Assembly (NCBI GenBank): GCA_001692895.1
Contig: KV748181.1
Span: 372,001 to 436,000 of the forward strand
Length of the DNA stretch: 64,000 nt
DNA from: Cenococcum geophilum 1.58
Lineage: Eukaryota; Ascomycota; Dothideomycetes; Gloniales; Gloniaceae
Direction of reading: 5' to 3'
Of this stretch, positions 1-11,600 are shown piece by piece. A program made the translations under genes and the position numbers. Position 1 is the first letter of the stretch. Every line of letters starts with the position of its first letter. The notes beneath the pieces were generated by a model. It was not told the DNA's origin. It ran no database searches and saw only the letters and a list, made by a program, of their open reading frames with translations.

Positions 1-2155
1 TAATTAGATATAATTATCCGAAAATTGCAGTAATATAAGAAGAATAGATCTATAATTTACTAGAGAGTAATTAGATATAAAAGATCTAAGATATATAGGT
101 AGAGGATTTAGACTTAGAGTAGTATAAGAATTAAGAAGTAATATACGTACTAAGATCTATTACAAAGGAGTTTATTAAGTTATTTTATAAGGGACTAACT
201 TAAGGATATAATGGAGCTATAGGCTTAGTGTTAAGACTCTAGGAGGAGTATATTATTAATAGAATCTAGGGTTTAGTATAGAAAATTACTAAGGAATATT
301 TAAATTGCTAAAGAAATAAACTAACGAGGTATAAGCCATATAGAGGGCTATAACCTATTAAAATACTAGAGAGACTATAGGAGGTTATATTATGGGACTT
401 TATTATTAAGTTACTAAAGTTAAGAGATCCTATTACCGGATAAGATTATAACGCGATCTTAGTAATAGTAGATAAGCTTATAAAGTAGGGATACTTTATA
501 GCATATTTAGAGGAAATATTAGCGGAAGATATTGCTAGAATCTATATTAAAGAAGTGTTTGTAAGATATAGAGTACTAAGTAAAATTATATCGGACAGAG
601 ATCTAAGATTTATAGCAGTATTCTGGGAAGTATTCTTAGTAGAGTAAGGAGTTTAAGCAGTAACTTTTACTGCATATTATCTATAGACAGATAGCTAAAC
701 AGAAAGATTAAATTAGATACTAAAGCAGTATCTAAGGCATTATATTAATTATGTATAGAATAATTGGGTATCGCTATTACTAGTTATATAGTTTGTATAT
801 AATATAACACCACAAGAAGGAATAGGCACGTTACTATTTAAGGCGAATTACGGATATAAGCTAAGGACCTTATTATTGCTATATTAAGTAAAGAAGATAA
901 GTAGTATAGCTAAGTAAAGAATAAAGAGTTTAATAAATCTTTATGCAGACCTTACGGAAATAGCTAAAGTGGTACAGTAAAGAATAAAAAAGTACTACAA
1001 TGCTAAGAGATCTAAGGGACTAGATCTTAAGGAGGGAGATAAAGTATGGCTACTATATAAAAATTTTAAGAGTTAACGACTAAGTAAGAAGTTAAACCAC
1101 GTTAGACTAGGACCTTTTAAATTTATACAGAAAATTTCATCGGTTATATTTAAGTTAAACCTACTAGCTAGGATAAAGATTTACCCTATATAGTATATCG
1201 CAATGCTAGAGCCAGCATATAAAAATATTAAGCCACCAGTCTATAAAGCAGATATGTATAGAGGATAAGAGGAAGACAAATGGTAAGTTTTAAAGATCAT
1301 TAGTTATAAGGACGTAGATAATGAAATATAGTATAAAGTAAAGTAGATAGGCTACGACAAGACTACCTAGGAGCTACTAGAGAACCTAAAGAACGCTATA
1401 GGAAAGGTATAGGAGTATTAGAAGAGAAAAGGTTAGGTAATATTAATAAAGAGGAATTGCTAAAGAATAAGTTACCTAAGGGGGACCCTGGAAGAATAAC
1501 TGCTAAACTACTTAGAGTTATTTCCTTCTCTATTAGAAGATAATCCGTTCTTTTATTACTAAGTTCCTGTAAACCTTATTAAATAAGTTTCTACTCCTTT
1601 AAACGAACCTTCTTACGTACTTTTTTAAGATAAAATAAATAAGTAGATGCCGCAATATAAGTATCTAGAGCTTTCTGTTCCATATTATAAGAACGCTTAA
1701 GCTTAGCTAGGGCATATACTAGGTTACTATTAAGCTTTACAGTAGTAGATTAAATATAAGACCCTATAATAAATTACTTAGGGAACTTAGAGACTATTAA
1801 GAGTTATAGGACGCGTATACTTAGCGTTAGAAGTAGAGTAAACGTTATAGGACAATCGAACGTTTGCTTTAGTGCACTCTATATAAGAAAAGGGTTATTA
1901 GGACAAAGGACTTGCTAGTACGATATATACTAACCCCTCTCTCAAGCAATAAGAATATGGAGATAGCATTATTTTACCAAGCGATAATATTATAGTAATA
2001 GTGCGAGCACGACGTTGCGCGTGTAAAGAAAAAGAAGCTTTAAGCATTATAAGCAACGATGTTAACCAAATTAATTAGATAGATATTACACCTCTAGTAA
2101 ACAACTTGGAGATGCTAGGTATCTTTAAGGACGAAGATAGAGAGGAGGGAGATGG
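1..2155 (+). mobile_element. Ty3/Gypsy chromovirus (family 1), 3' internal part, RIP-degraded
   Basis: The plus strand reads as the C-terminal half of a Gypsy pol with frequent in-frame TAG/TAA at Trp and Gln positions. Recognisable pieces are an integrase core at roughly 330-900 (IVDKL near 463, then IISDRD near 590 in the DDE context), the integrase C-terminal domain (GDKVWLL near 1040) and a chromodomain-like tail at about 1260-1440. The copy starts outside the window. It aligns with the minus-strand copies at 15725-29646 and 45365-58908 and has the same 421-bp LTR. No intact frame remains. The TAG/TAA pattern fits CpA to TpA mutation (RIP). Confidence 0.85.
2140..2155 (+). other. Polypurine tract of the family-1 Gypsy element
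   Basis: A purine-rich run ending GGAGGGAGATGG lies immediately before the 3' LTR, where plus-strand DNA synthesis would be primed. The other family-1 copies have the equivalent run next to their 3' LTRs on the minus strand. Confidence 0.6.
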
Positions 2156-2576
2156 TGTTATAAACGCTTTAAGTACAATATTATAACTACTTAGAGAAGA
2201 GTTAGAAGAAGCTAGTTGGTTAATATAAGCATGGTCTAGGATGGAACCTATAGAACTATATAACGAGGAATGGTAGCTAAGGTTATATAACGTACTACGT
2301 ATTAAACGAGAGGAATAAGAGGAACTTATGTACCTTATATATAACACATACATTACGTATAAGAAGGATTTCATAGGAGTACAATTGTGTATTTAAGGAC
2401 CCTTAGTCCCTACCTAGATAGTTCCTTCCTTGTAGTAATTCTTAGAATATAATTAGAGTTAATCTGTTGGGCAACCACTCCACTAGTTGTTATTACGTTG
2501 TTGACTTACTTACAATACCTACATACCTAGCCCATTAATGAGTTTACCGTAGTTCCTACTACAAGGCTCTGTTACA
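2156..2576 (+). repeat. 3' LTR (421 bp) of family-1 Gypsy element
   Basis: Begins TGTTATAAACGC and ends GGCTCTGTTACA, giving the TGTTA...TAACA-type ends of an LTR. It is the reverse complement of the LTRs at 15725-16145, 29226-29646, 45365-45785 and 58488-58908, all exactly 421 bp. The matching 5' LTR lies outside the window, so no target duplication can be confirmed; CTATT follows it. Confidence 0.85.
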
Positions 2577-2964
2577 CTATTAAGGACCGCATTTAAGCTA
2601 AGGATAGTAATAGGGGAGATAATAGGGGTGGGATGAGATCACTAATGCCCTCGGGTACTATATCCGCTATATCTCTTAATCCTCTAGCAGTATTAGTTAA
2701 TAGAGAGGGTAGTTTATTATTAAAAGCTTAAGAAGACTAGCTCCTGCTAAATAAAGTAGAGGGGTTTCTTTAACGCCTTTTAGATGCACCTATGGCTAGC
2801 AGTTAGTTCTAGAAAATCTATTAATTAGAGAGCTAATTAAGGCGATTCTAACGTAGGTATTTATAGGATAATAAACGTGGCGGTTGCTTACATTAATTTC
2901 ATTAAAGTTAATGGTTTGCCTTATATAAATAGAGCGGCTTAGCTTCTAAAAGCTTACTAAAGTG
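2577..2964. other. AT-rich unassigned spacer
   Basis: TpA-rich sequence between the LTR and the HET gene island. I see no long frame, no LTR and no recognisable protein remnant. Composition changes to ordinary GC content near 2960, which marks the edge of the RIP-affected block. Confidence 0.5.
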
Positions 2965-3060
2965 GCTTAGACCAAGGAACAGATCGATCGATCGAATAGG
3001 TTAGCTTGCGGATATTCGATAATCCGCGCAGCGGATATTCATCGGTTTCTTGGTCTGAGC
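2965..3060. repeat. Nested inverted repeat upstream of the HET gene
   Basis: Outer 16-base arms at 2965-2980 and 3045-3060 are inverted copies matching at 14 of 16 positions (GCTTAGACCAAGGAAC against the reverse complement of the right arm). Inside lies a shorter hairpin at 3008-3027 with GCGGAT/ATCCGC arms, and a GATC microsatellite at about 2981-2996. It could be a small fold-back element or a regulatory structure; the function is unknown. Confidence 0.55.
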
Positions 3061-3096
3061 ATGCTGAGACAACGAATGTCGATGGGGTGTATGTGT

Positions 3097-3102
3097 CACG
3101 TG
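3097..3102. promoter_or_regulatory. CACGTG E-box-like palindrome
   Basis: A CACGTG hexamer sits about 75 bases before the HET gene ATG. It matches the core bound by fungal bHLH factors. One short match is weak evidence. Confidence 0.25.
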
Positions 3103-3176
3103 CGGCTCAGCGACTCAGCCGGCGCTCAGCCGGGCGGTCGACACCATAATATCTCTTCATTTGTTTCTTACGCAGT

Positions 3177-5256
3177 ATGTCAGCGGTAAAGTGGGAGCAG
3201 CGTTACAAGGGTTTCTCCCCCTATCTTTGTGAATTTTGCGGCCGGGTTGTTTCGCGTCAGCTCGAGATGCTTCTTGACAAGGATCTTGGCATTTCCTATC
3301 TATATAGAGAGGAGGACTCTCGGCGAGCGCCATCAAGCACTGAAGTCTGCGTGCTTTGCAACTATGCGTTGTCGATGCTTCAAGGTAAAATAACAAAGTT
3401 TACTGAAGAAGAAGTACTCAACACCTACACCACGCGTGCAATCTGTTTTCCATACGACCCGTAAGTAATCCCTTTCATGGACATAAATTTTAGATCAGCT
3501 CCTGACCACTGCTTATAGAACAAAAAGTTGGATGGAGTTGCGCATACATGGCAAAAGTGAATCCAAAAGAAACGCGGAACAGGTTCTATGTTGCCAACTA
3601 CAAGGTTAGAGTGCGATCAATCATGGCTACGTGCGGATTAGTATGCTTACTTTATCAGGATCGATAATGGACTCTCCAATTTGGACTAGTTCTAACCCAC
3701 TGGATCCAGTAAAGCAACTTGCGTCGGCCAATCGATGGCTTAAGAACTGCCAAGAAAATCATGAAGCATGCAACGCGTTAGAAGCTTCTCTAAACGCTTC
3801 ATGCCCTACTCGACTAATCGATATATCACGGCCAACACTCCTGTTAGTATGTCCACCGGCGGCTTCCACTGTTGCATATGCTGCCTTGAGTCACTGCTGG
3901 GGAGGAGGTCTTCCCATAAAAACCACGCTGAACAATTTGCAAGAGCACCTGGTGGCTATTCAAACGGATGCCCTGCCAAGGACCTACCGCGATGCGGTCA
4001 CGGTCTCTCGGGAACTCGGAATACGGTACCTTTGGATAGATTCCCTGTGTATAATCCAAGATGACCCCCGGGATTGGGAACGAGAAGCTGCAAGGATGGC
4101 CTCGGTTTATGAAGGCGCCGTGGTCACCATTGTTGCCTCATGGGGCAAGAATGGAGATTCTGGGTGTTTCCATCCTCCCAAACCTTCCATGGCTATCGAG
4201 GCTCATGGGCAAAATAGTCTAAATGGAGACGACCACATCTCAACCACGCGGCTCTACCTTCGTCCAACGCCAGATCCAGCAAGATATTTAGGTAATTCTC
4301 ACCTAAGTACACGTGCTTGGACGTTCCAGGAGGTCATTCTCTCCCGAAGAGCAGTTGTTTTTACAGATGAGCAACTCTACTGGCAGTGCACGTCTGTACT
4401 CGAGTCGGAAGATGGACTTGAATCTTCTAACCATCTGCTAGGGATCCGCGATTCTCTCCCGTCTCTAGGCGTGGCAATTCGTCAACCAGATATACCCCTA
4501 TACGAGCTTTATAATTCCTGGGAAGTTGCGACTCAGAGGTACTCGAAAAGATTCCTAAGCTACCCAAGCGACAAGTTTGCAGCTCTAGCGGGTATCATAC
4601 AAATGTTCCAACGCGCAACCGGTGACATACCTCTTGCTGGTCTCTGGAAATCCAATATCTGCAAAGACCTTCTGTGGAATATTCCTCCGAATACGCATGG
4701 AAAATTGGACACTGAAGCCATAGGAGCGTTGAATATCCCTTCATGGTCTTGGGCTAAACTCCATTGCCCGGTTGATTCGCAGGCAGGCGGCAAGGAGCCA
4801 TGCGTGAAGATAACGGACGCATCTGTCACGTGGAGTGGAGTTCCACTAATATCAAAAATACAGCACGCATCCATTTCCGGACTTGGAAAGCTCGTCAAGC
4901 TGGCCGAATTTCATGCACAAGATAGAGTCGGCCAATGTATCTGTAAAGCGAGTCTCTTCGTCCGCTTTGAAAATGCATTTGACAAGTCTTCCGAATATCA
5001 CAAAGTGTATGGGCATTTTGACGAGTGCTCTCAGGAAATCAGGGAACCTCTCACTTGCCTCGTGCTGTACAAAGACGCACGAAGTTTTTCACGGTACCAA
5101 GGAGGAGACGTGTTATCTCTCTCGACTTTGTTCCTCACGGCTGTTCAGGACACGCAGTCTAAATCTACATATCACAGAGTCGGTATGGGCATGTTCTACG
5201 ATGTCCCTCAAGAGATCTTCGACAACTGCTCGGAAACAGAGTTTACACTGATATAA
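3177..5256 (+). CDS. HET-domain (heterokaryon incompatibility) protein, three exons
   Basis: Likely non-self-recognition protein. Proposed exons are 3177-3460, 3519-3604 and 3659-5256; the GT-AG introns are 58 and 54 bp and the phases join without a stop, giving 655 residues. The N-terminus has paired CxxC motifs (C18-C21 and C58-C61), a common fungal HET-protein lead-in. The HET domain runs from about residue 197 (YAALSHCWG) through LPRTYRDA, LGIRYLWIDSLCIIQDD and MASVYEGA to RAWTFQE near residue 342. The C-terminal part has no domain I recognise. Base composition is ordinary, unlike the RIP-degraded flanks, and the frame is open. Intron 1 has a consensus GTAAGT donor; intron 2 has a weaker GTTAGA donor, so that junction is the least certain part. 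Without the splicing, a shorter frame opens near 3631. HET genes can trigger cell death on hyphal fusion of unlike strains; the partner here is unknown. Confidence 0.88.
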
Positions 5257-5682
5257 AAAGAGAACTGCGTTATGCTCAAAGAGCAGTACTTCGTTTTGTG
5301 ATGAATGTGAAGCTACTCCTTATCACGTCATACATCGAGCCCATTATCCCCACGGCTAGAGCTTCTTTCCTTCCCTAGCTTCTTCCGAGGTATTCCTACT
5401 ACCCAGGTGTAATTTTCGGGCGTAAGGCTCCGGAAAACTTAGAAACAATCTCAGGATGCCCTTTCAAGCAACTTCTAACACTATTGCCAACTATTAGGCC
5501 TAATAAAAAAAGTAAGACATGATTCTTAGTATCCAAAGTTTAGTTTTTTAGAACTCCTTAATCATTGCCCAGGATATTCTAGAAAGATAGCCTAGTTTAG
5601 CTTGGCAGGGATTAGTGGCTACTCTATTACCTTACTATACCTCGGCCGCCGCCCTCTATAGTACGTGAGTGGGTACAAAGCA
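5257..5682. other. Intergenic stretch downstream of the HET gene
   Basis: Ordinary-composition sequence with no convincing frame. It presumably holds the HET 3' UTR and polyadenylation region. I see no repeat until the solo LTR at 5683. Confidence 0.4.
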
Positions 5683-5897
5683 TGTAAGCTTTGCAGTGTG
5701 TGGGAATTGACCGAGCGACTTGATATTAAATGTAGCTCTAGAGCCTCTATATATACATGAGAACGGTGTAGGCAACAAAGGGGTAATTGACTGAGTCGGT
5801 GACCGAGTCGGTGACCGAGGCAAGGGGTAAGTAGTGAAACAGGGTGATACGCTGGTGAGACAGTGGCGTTTCNGCATGGTACCGGTAGTCGGTTACA
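5683..5897 (-). repeat. Copia-type solo LTR with 5-bp target duplication
   Basis: Read on the minus strand it begins TGTAACCGACTACC and ends CTGCAAAGCTTACA, the same ends as the 235-bp LTRs of the Copia element at 46195-51706, with a partly conserved middle (the TATA-like TATATATAGAGG block). Both sides carry AAGCA (5678-5682 and 5898-5902), so a full element inserted here and later recombined to one LTR. It contains a 12-bp direct duplication (GAGTCGGTGACC) at 5793-5816 and one ambiguous base at 5873. Confidence 0.85.
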
Positions 5898-5996
5898 AAG
5901 CAGCTTACAGACTAATATTGCAGCCAAAAACGTAGAGATATAAGCGCGGGTTAAGCTTAAGATAGCCTCGGATAATTCTGCGCGGGTGACACAGTT

Positions 5997-6298
5997 TGCA
6001 TCGATAAATCAAACGACACCGAGCTCTCGGAGGCTATCAATTCTATGTTTCGCTGGTACCGAAATGCAGCTAAATGCTACGTATATCTGTCGGACGTTTC
6101 GAGTTCTAGCGCTTCAAGGAAATCCTGTCCCGATTCACCGTTGAGGAGCGATTATCGTGGGCGGAGAACTGCCAGACGATGCGTAAAGAAGACGACGCGT
6201 ACTCGCTACTAGGCATATTCGATGTCCACATGCCGCTTATCTATGACGAAGGGAGAGATAATGCGTTCACCCGGCTCTGGGAGGAGACAGGGTTGTAA
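5997..6298 (+). pseudogene. HET-domain pseudogene fragment (HET-E-like), internally deleted
   Basis: Two pieces of one HET domain are juxtaposed. 5997-6115 encodes CIDKSNDTELSEAINSMF followed by RWYRNAAKCYVYLSDV. After a frame change, about 6117-6298 encodes ILSRFTVEERLSWAENCQ, AYSLLGIFDVHMPLIY and a stop. In HET-E type proteins these blocks are normally separated by the RGWTLQELLAP region, absent here, so a deletion plus a frameshift inactivated the gene. No start codon, upstream exon or downstream NACHT/WD region is seen. It is clearly a different paralogue from the neighbouring intact HET gene, and it shows little RIP. Confidence 0.85.
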
Positions 6299-6719
6299 AT
6301 CAATCAACTCAACTCAACTGAGGCCTCGAATTGGTTGAATTGAAAGCTTTGTAAGCAGAGGGCTCAGTTGGTTGAATTGGTTGACTCAATATTGAGATCT
6401 TGGCAACTATTTCAACTGAATTCAACTGGTGTAGGAGTCAGCAACTATCGCGAGTCTTGGCATAGTGTTGATGCAGGAGGACCTACCTAGCGACGCTCAC
6501 ATCGCTTCCTGTCGTCCTTCCTATCACCCGGCTCTCAATATCCCTTTTATCCCTTGCACCGATGACTAGTGCCTCAACTTGGTGGCCCGAGCTCAGCCAA
6601 TAAAAGACTCTCATTATGGGCGGTCGATATTCTGCCAGGAACTTCAAATATCGTCATGAGATTCTTGTAGATAGATTAAACTATAACATGCGGAACGTTA
6701 ATCCCCCAACGTAAATTTT
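6299..6719. other. Unassigned spacer with TTGAATTGGTTGA-like short repeats
   Basis: Short related runs of TCAACT and GTTGAATTG occur in both orientations between 6299 and 6440. Nothing coding is recognised. The sequence turns AT-rich near 6720. Confidence 0.35.
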
Positions 6720-7584
6720 GACCCGAGTTTATAAGTAATAAGCCAATTAATTTTAGAGCTTTATTATATAGACTTTAATTAATATATATAGAGATAAGGT
6801 TTTCTAGGGGGAGACCCCCTGGGACCCCCCTATATAGAGCTTTTGCTTAATTTAAAAGTAGTAGTAAGATTAAGGCGCCTTGGTCACTGCTAGGTAAGGA
6901 TCTACTATAGTAACTAAGGCGCCCTACTTAAGCTGGGCTTAAGGATTATATTGGTCACGAATCTAGTATATATTTAGACTGCAGAGCTTTAATATAAAGC
7001 CCTTTACGTAGGATCTAATATAGTAGATTATAATTCTAATTTAAAGCTTTATATACTAAATATTTTTAATACCTAATAACTAAATCGCCGCATAGCTGGA
7101 ATTAAAGTAAGTTTACTACCCTAACTTAATTAAATATGCGTATAAAAAGAGATATAACTATATATAGAGACGTCTAACATAATTAAGTAACCACGTTATT
7201 ACCTACCTAGTTCGGATATACGATAACGCGATAGCTTAGCGATAACGTAATAGCTTGGCGCTAAGTAATGGGAGGGGGGAGGAGGGGGAGGAGATTAGGG
7301 GTGGCTTAGCTACTGCAAAAAGGTTATAATATTGGTATAGTATTAAACTTTAAAAATTGTGTCCTGGGAGCTTAATTAACGACCCCTATATAAAACGTTA
7401 ATAACGTTTAATTATAGAGCTTTAAACCGGTAGATTTTCTAGGAATGCCTATTATAAGTAGCTCCGAGTATAAAATCTAGAATATTTAGTAGTGGTATAA
7501 GTATAGGACGGGGGTATATATTTGCGTACCTAAATATCGTTACGTAACGCAATTTTTAGGTAACGAAAACCGCCGTTAATGTTA
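6720..7584. other. AT-rich RIP-like block without recognisable genes
   Basis: TpA-rich sequence with no protein remnant I can place. It includes a small perfect hairpin (6806-6820) and a GA/G-rich patch at about 7268-7293. It precedes the 256-bp tandem array and may be decayed transposon DNA. Confidence 0.4.
6806..6820. repeat. Perfect hairpin AGGGGG-AGA-CCCCCT
   Basis: A 6-bp perfect stem with a 3-base loop, followed by another C-run. It stands out as a GC island in AT-rich DNA. No known role. Confidence 0.4.
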
Positions 7585-8246
7585 CTCAACTAGCACCTAC
7601 TAGAGGTTCCTCCATCCTTCCTGTCTCCTCTCTTACCTGTCTCCTTATCCGATGCTATCTATATTACTATATTAACTAATAAATCCCTTAATAAAGATTA
7701 AGGAGGGGTATTAAAGCGCTTCTAGCTCTTATAAGGAAGAAGAAAGAAGAAAAGAGAAAGGTATAGAGGAGGGAGTATTTATAGACGGGAGGAGGCCTAT
7801 AAACGGGAGATTAGGCAGCCATAATATAGATATTAATATTGCTCGACTAACACCTACTAGACGCCCCTCTGTCCTTTCTATCTCCTCTTTTACCTATCTC
7901 CTTATTAGATGCTATTTATATCGCCATGTTAACTAATAGATCCCTTAGTAGGGACTAGGGAGGAGTATTAGAGCACCTCTAGCTCTTATAAGGAAGAAGA
8001 AAAGAAGAGAGGAAGGTGTAGAGGAGGGAGTATTTATAAATGGGAGGAGGCCTGTAAATGGGAGATTAGGCAGCTATAATATAGCATTAACATTACTTAA
8101 CTAACACCTACTAAACGCCCCTCCGTCCTTTCTATCTCCTCTCTTACCCATTTCCTTATTAGATGCTATCTATATCGCTATATTAACTAATAGATCCCTT
8201 AGTAGGGACTAGGGAGGAGTATTAGAGCACCTCTAGCTCTTATAAG
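7585..8246. repeat. Tandem array, about 256-bp period (left part)
   Basis: Units start at 7585, 7842 and 8096 (spacing 257 and 254), each opening with a form of CTCAACTAACACCTACTAGA and containing the blocks AGCTCTTATAAGGAAGAAG and GACGGGAGGAGGCC. The third unit is cut at 8246 by a Gypsy insertion and continues at 14165. Removing the insertion restores a 257-bp unit. The sequence is not recognised as any coding or LTR sequence. Confidence 0.8.
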
Positions 8247-8472
8247 TGTTAGCGACTTAGTTAATTAAGGTATAAGCATAGTAAGAAGGACGCATGCAAG
8301 CCTATATAATTGGATTGTCTATAAACGAGGATCCAAAGCTAGAGAAAGGAAAGGAGAAGAAGGGTAGCGCCGCTTAAAGTTTTATACAATCCTCGAGTTA
8401 CGTAAACTTATATAACTCTACGTCTACCATAACGTCTACTATAATCCGCCGTTTTCCACTAGCGCCGTAATA
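8247..8472 (-). repeat. 3' LTR of family-2 element (226 bp)
   Basis: Runs from TGTTAGCGACTTAG to GCGCCGTAATA in window orientation, so in element sense it starts TATTACGGCGC (originally TGTTAC) and ends GCTAACA. Next to it, at 8473-8490, is the polypurine tract, seen as a C-run on the plus strand. Confidence 0.85.
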
Positions 8473-8639
8473 TTACCCCCCCCCTCCGAAAAAAGCCTGC
8501 CCTTAGGCTTTGTATATCCGTAGGGTGTTCTTATCTTTATGCTTAATAGGCAGCTTATCGTCTTTGCTATACTAGCACTCTATTTACTTGTTAAGGTACT
8601 TTAGGGGTCCGGGCGCTTTAGGGTATTAGTTGTAGAACT

Positions 8640-11600
8640 TTTTAAGCTTTTAGGGGTAACCTATAAAGTTCTAAGCGGGGTATTAAGTTAGGTCCGGATT
8701 ATAGCCCTTCTATTAAGTGCGGTATTTTAGTATTCCCTATACTAGTTTATAGGCTAGTACTTCGTTAACTTCCTATTCGTTATCGCTATTAACTTAAATT
8801 GGTAGGGGAGGCTTATTCTTCTATCCGGGTAATAGGTTACTTATAGCTTTCCGTAGCTTATTTAGTAAAAAGATAGGGTGAACCTTAATTGAGTCCGGGA
8901 GCTTAACCTTATATAAGTTGTCTATTTTGTTAAGGATCTTATACGGTCCTACTATCTTATAGTTTAGCTTACGGCTAGGCCGTTCTATCTTCTAGTTCTT
9001 TGTTATAATCTAGACTATATCGCCTATAGTAAAGTCGGGCTCGCGCCTATACTTATTTGCCTACTATTTTATTAATTTCTAGGCCTTTTTTAGGTTTATA
9101 TAGGCTACTATCTAGGCTTCTTCTAAGCGCTTGGCGTACTGCTAGGCTTCCTTATAGGACAGTTTTTCGCGTATAGTTTAGGGTCCTTCTGGTCTTTCCT
9201 AGTCAAAGCTTATATAGGGTAAATACCCCATCTTCAGCTAAATAGGTGCAAATCCTGTAGAGTTATAGGGTAAGGTTGCCTGGGCGTAGTTTATTAGGGG
9301 TAGCAGTTTAGCCTAGTTATCCTAAAAGTAGTTAATAAAAGGCCGGAGTCTCTAGTCTAAATATTGATTTATAATCTTTATCTAGCCGTTTATTTGGAGG
9401 TGGTATACTATAAAGAGCTTTAGCTTAATACCTAGGATTTAGGTAAACTTGTTTTAGAAGGCCGATATAAACTGCGGCCTATAATCGGATATAATAGTAT
9501 CTAGTAGTCCGTAAATTCTATAGACGTAGTAGATATACAGTTAGGCCGCCTCTTTAGCATTAATATTCTTATAATAGGGAATTAAGAACGGGCGCTTGCC
9601 AAAGCAGTTAACTAGAACTAGAACTATATTATATCTATTACGGTCTATAGGCAGCTTATAAAAATCTATAGAGATATACTGTTAGGGGCGTTCGGGTATC
9701 AGGAGTGGTTTTAATAGTCCTAGGGTCTTATCTTGTGGAATTATAGACCTATAGCAGTTGTTACAGTTCTATACGTAGCGGTTAATATCTATAACTATTC
9801 CGGGCCAGTAGTAGCGGTTACTAATAATCCTACGGGTCTTATTTTTTCTAGGGTGGGCCGTAGAGACCTAGGTATATACTTCGGTAATAAGCTAAGTCCG
9901 TAAGTTCTATTCCTTAGCTACTACTAGCCGTTTCTAATGCTTAAGTAATCTATTTTTAAAGGACCATGGGCTAGTAACGTCTTTTGCCTTTTTACGGTAC
10001 TTCTGTAGAGAGGGGGCTATATAGTTTACCTGCAGTAATTTATTAATAAAGTTAAATCCTAAGGGGTTAATAGGATATATCTCGGCACCTAAGGAGTTTG
10101 TACTTAGTTCTACCTATATCTAAAAGTCGAGGTGCTCTGGTTGTAGTAGTGCCTAGGTCTATAATAAGATCTTTACAGCTACCTAGTTACCTAGGTCCTA
10201 TTTACGCCTTATAAGAGTATCCGCACGGTTTATAGCGCCTAGTTTAAATATAATTAAGAAATTAAACTAAGATAAAATATCCGCCTAGTGTGCCTGCCGG
10301 ACCGTAAGGGCCTTAGTTATTATAAAGTATTCTAGGGCCTTATGATCTGAAACTACCTTAATGGGCTTAGGGGTCCCCTCTAGCTATATACGCCAGTGCT
10401 AAAAGCTAGAGATAATAGCTAGCATTTCTTTATTATAGATGTGGTAGTTTAGCTTAGCATCTATTATAGTCTTTAAATAGTATACAATAGGGTGCTATTC
10501 TCCGTCCGGTTGCTTCTAGGAAAAAATACCGGCTATTATACTGTTTAAGGTATTAGTTTCTAGCATTAAGGGCCGTTTTAGGTTAAAGTAGGCAAATAGG
10601 GGAGCCAATACTAGCCATTTTTTTTAGCTTATTAAAGGCCTGCATATATATAGCATTAAAGTAAAATAGCTGGTCTTTCCTAGTAAGGCGGTTAAGAGGC
10701 TAGGCGATTCTGCTGTAGTTCTTAATAAAGCGTTAGTAGAAGTTACAGAAACCTAAAAATAACTATACCCCCTTTATAGTCCGTGGGGGTATCTACTAAT
10801 TAATTGCGGCCGTTTTCTCTAGGTCGGCCTTAATTCCGTCCGTACTAATAATAAAACCTAGGTACTTTATACGCTTAATACTAAATTTTAACTTTTTAAT
10901 ATCGGCCTAGAGACTAGCCTCGCGGAGCCATTATAAGACTTTATAGACGTGCTCCTCGTGTTTTAGCTCGTTCTTAATGTAAATTATAATATTATTTAGG
11001 TAGGCTGTATAGAAGTCGTTAAGGTAGTTAAAGAGTACATCGTTTATATACCGCTGGTACGTAGCTAGTCCGTTAGTTAGTCCAAAAGGGAGTACCTTAT
11101 ATTTATACGTTCTGTAACGGGTTTAAAATATAGTAAGCTTCTTAGACCTAGGGTTTACCCTAATTTAGTAGAAGGCCTAGCGGATATTAAGCTTTATAAA
11201 GACCTTAGCTCTACTTATTTAGGCAAGAGTTTTATTAAGTAAGGGTAGCGGGTAGCGGTTCTTGCGGGTTATATTATTTAGCTTACGGTAGTTAATGCAG
11301 AAGCGTAGTCCTCTATTTAGCTTTTTAGCAAAGAGAATAGGCGAGTTAAAAGGGGCTTAGCTAGGCTTAATAAAGCCTTTATTTAGGTTATTAATAAGGT
11401 ACTGCTTTATAGCCTACAATTTAGCAATAGACTATAGGTAAAAAGGGCTAAAGCTAAGGGTGCTTCCCTTACCTTGCTTAATCTTAATCCTATAGTTATA
11501 TAGTTAGTGAGGCGGAAGTATATCTAACGCTACCTTAGAGAATACGTCCTTAAATTTCTAATGTTAATTAGGTAGTTTTTGTTCTACTAGTTCCTTATCT

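Noticed and set aside
2075..2374. 99-codon minus-strand frame
   Set aside because: Lies inside the end of the family-1 internal region and its LTR; low-complexity Ser/Leu/Tyr composition typical of RIP-degraded DNA.
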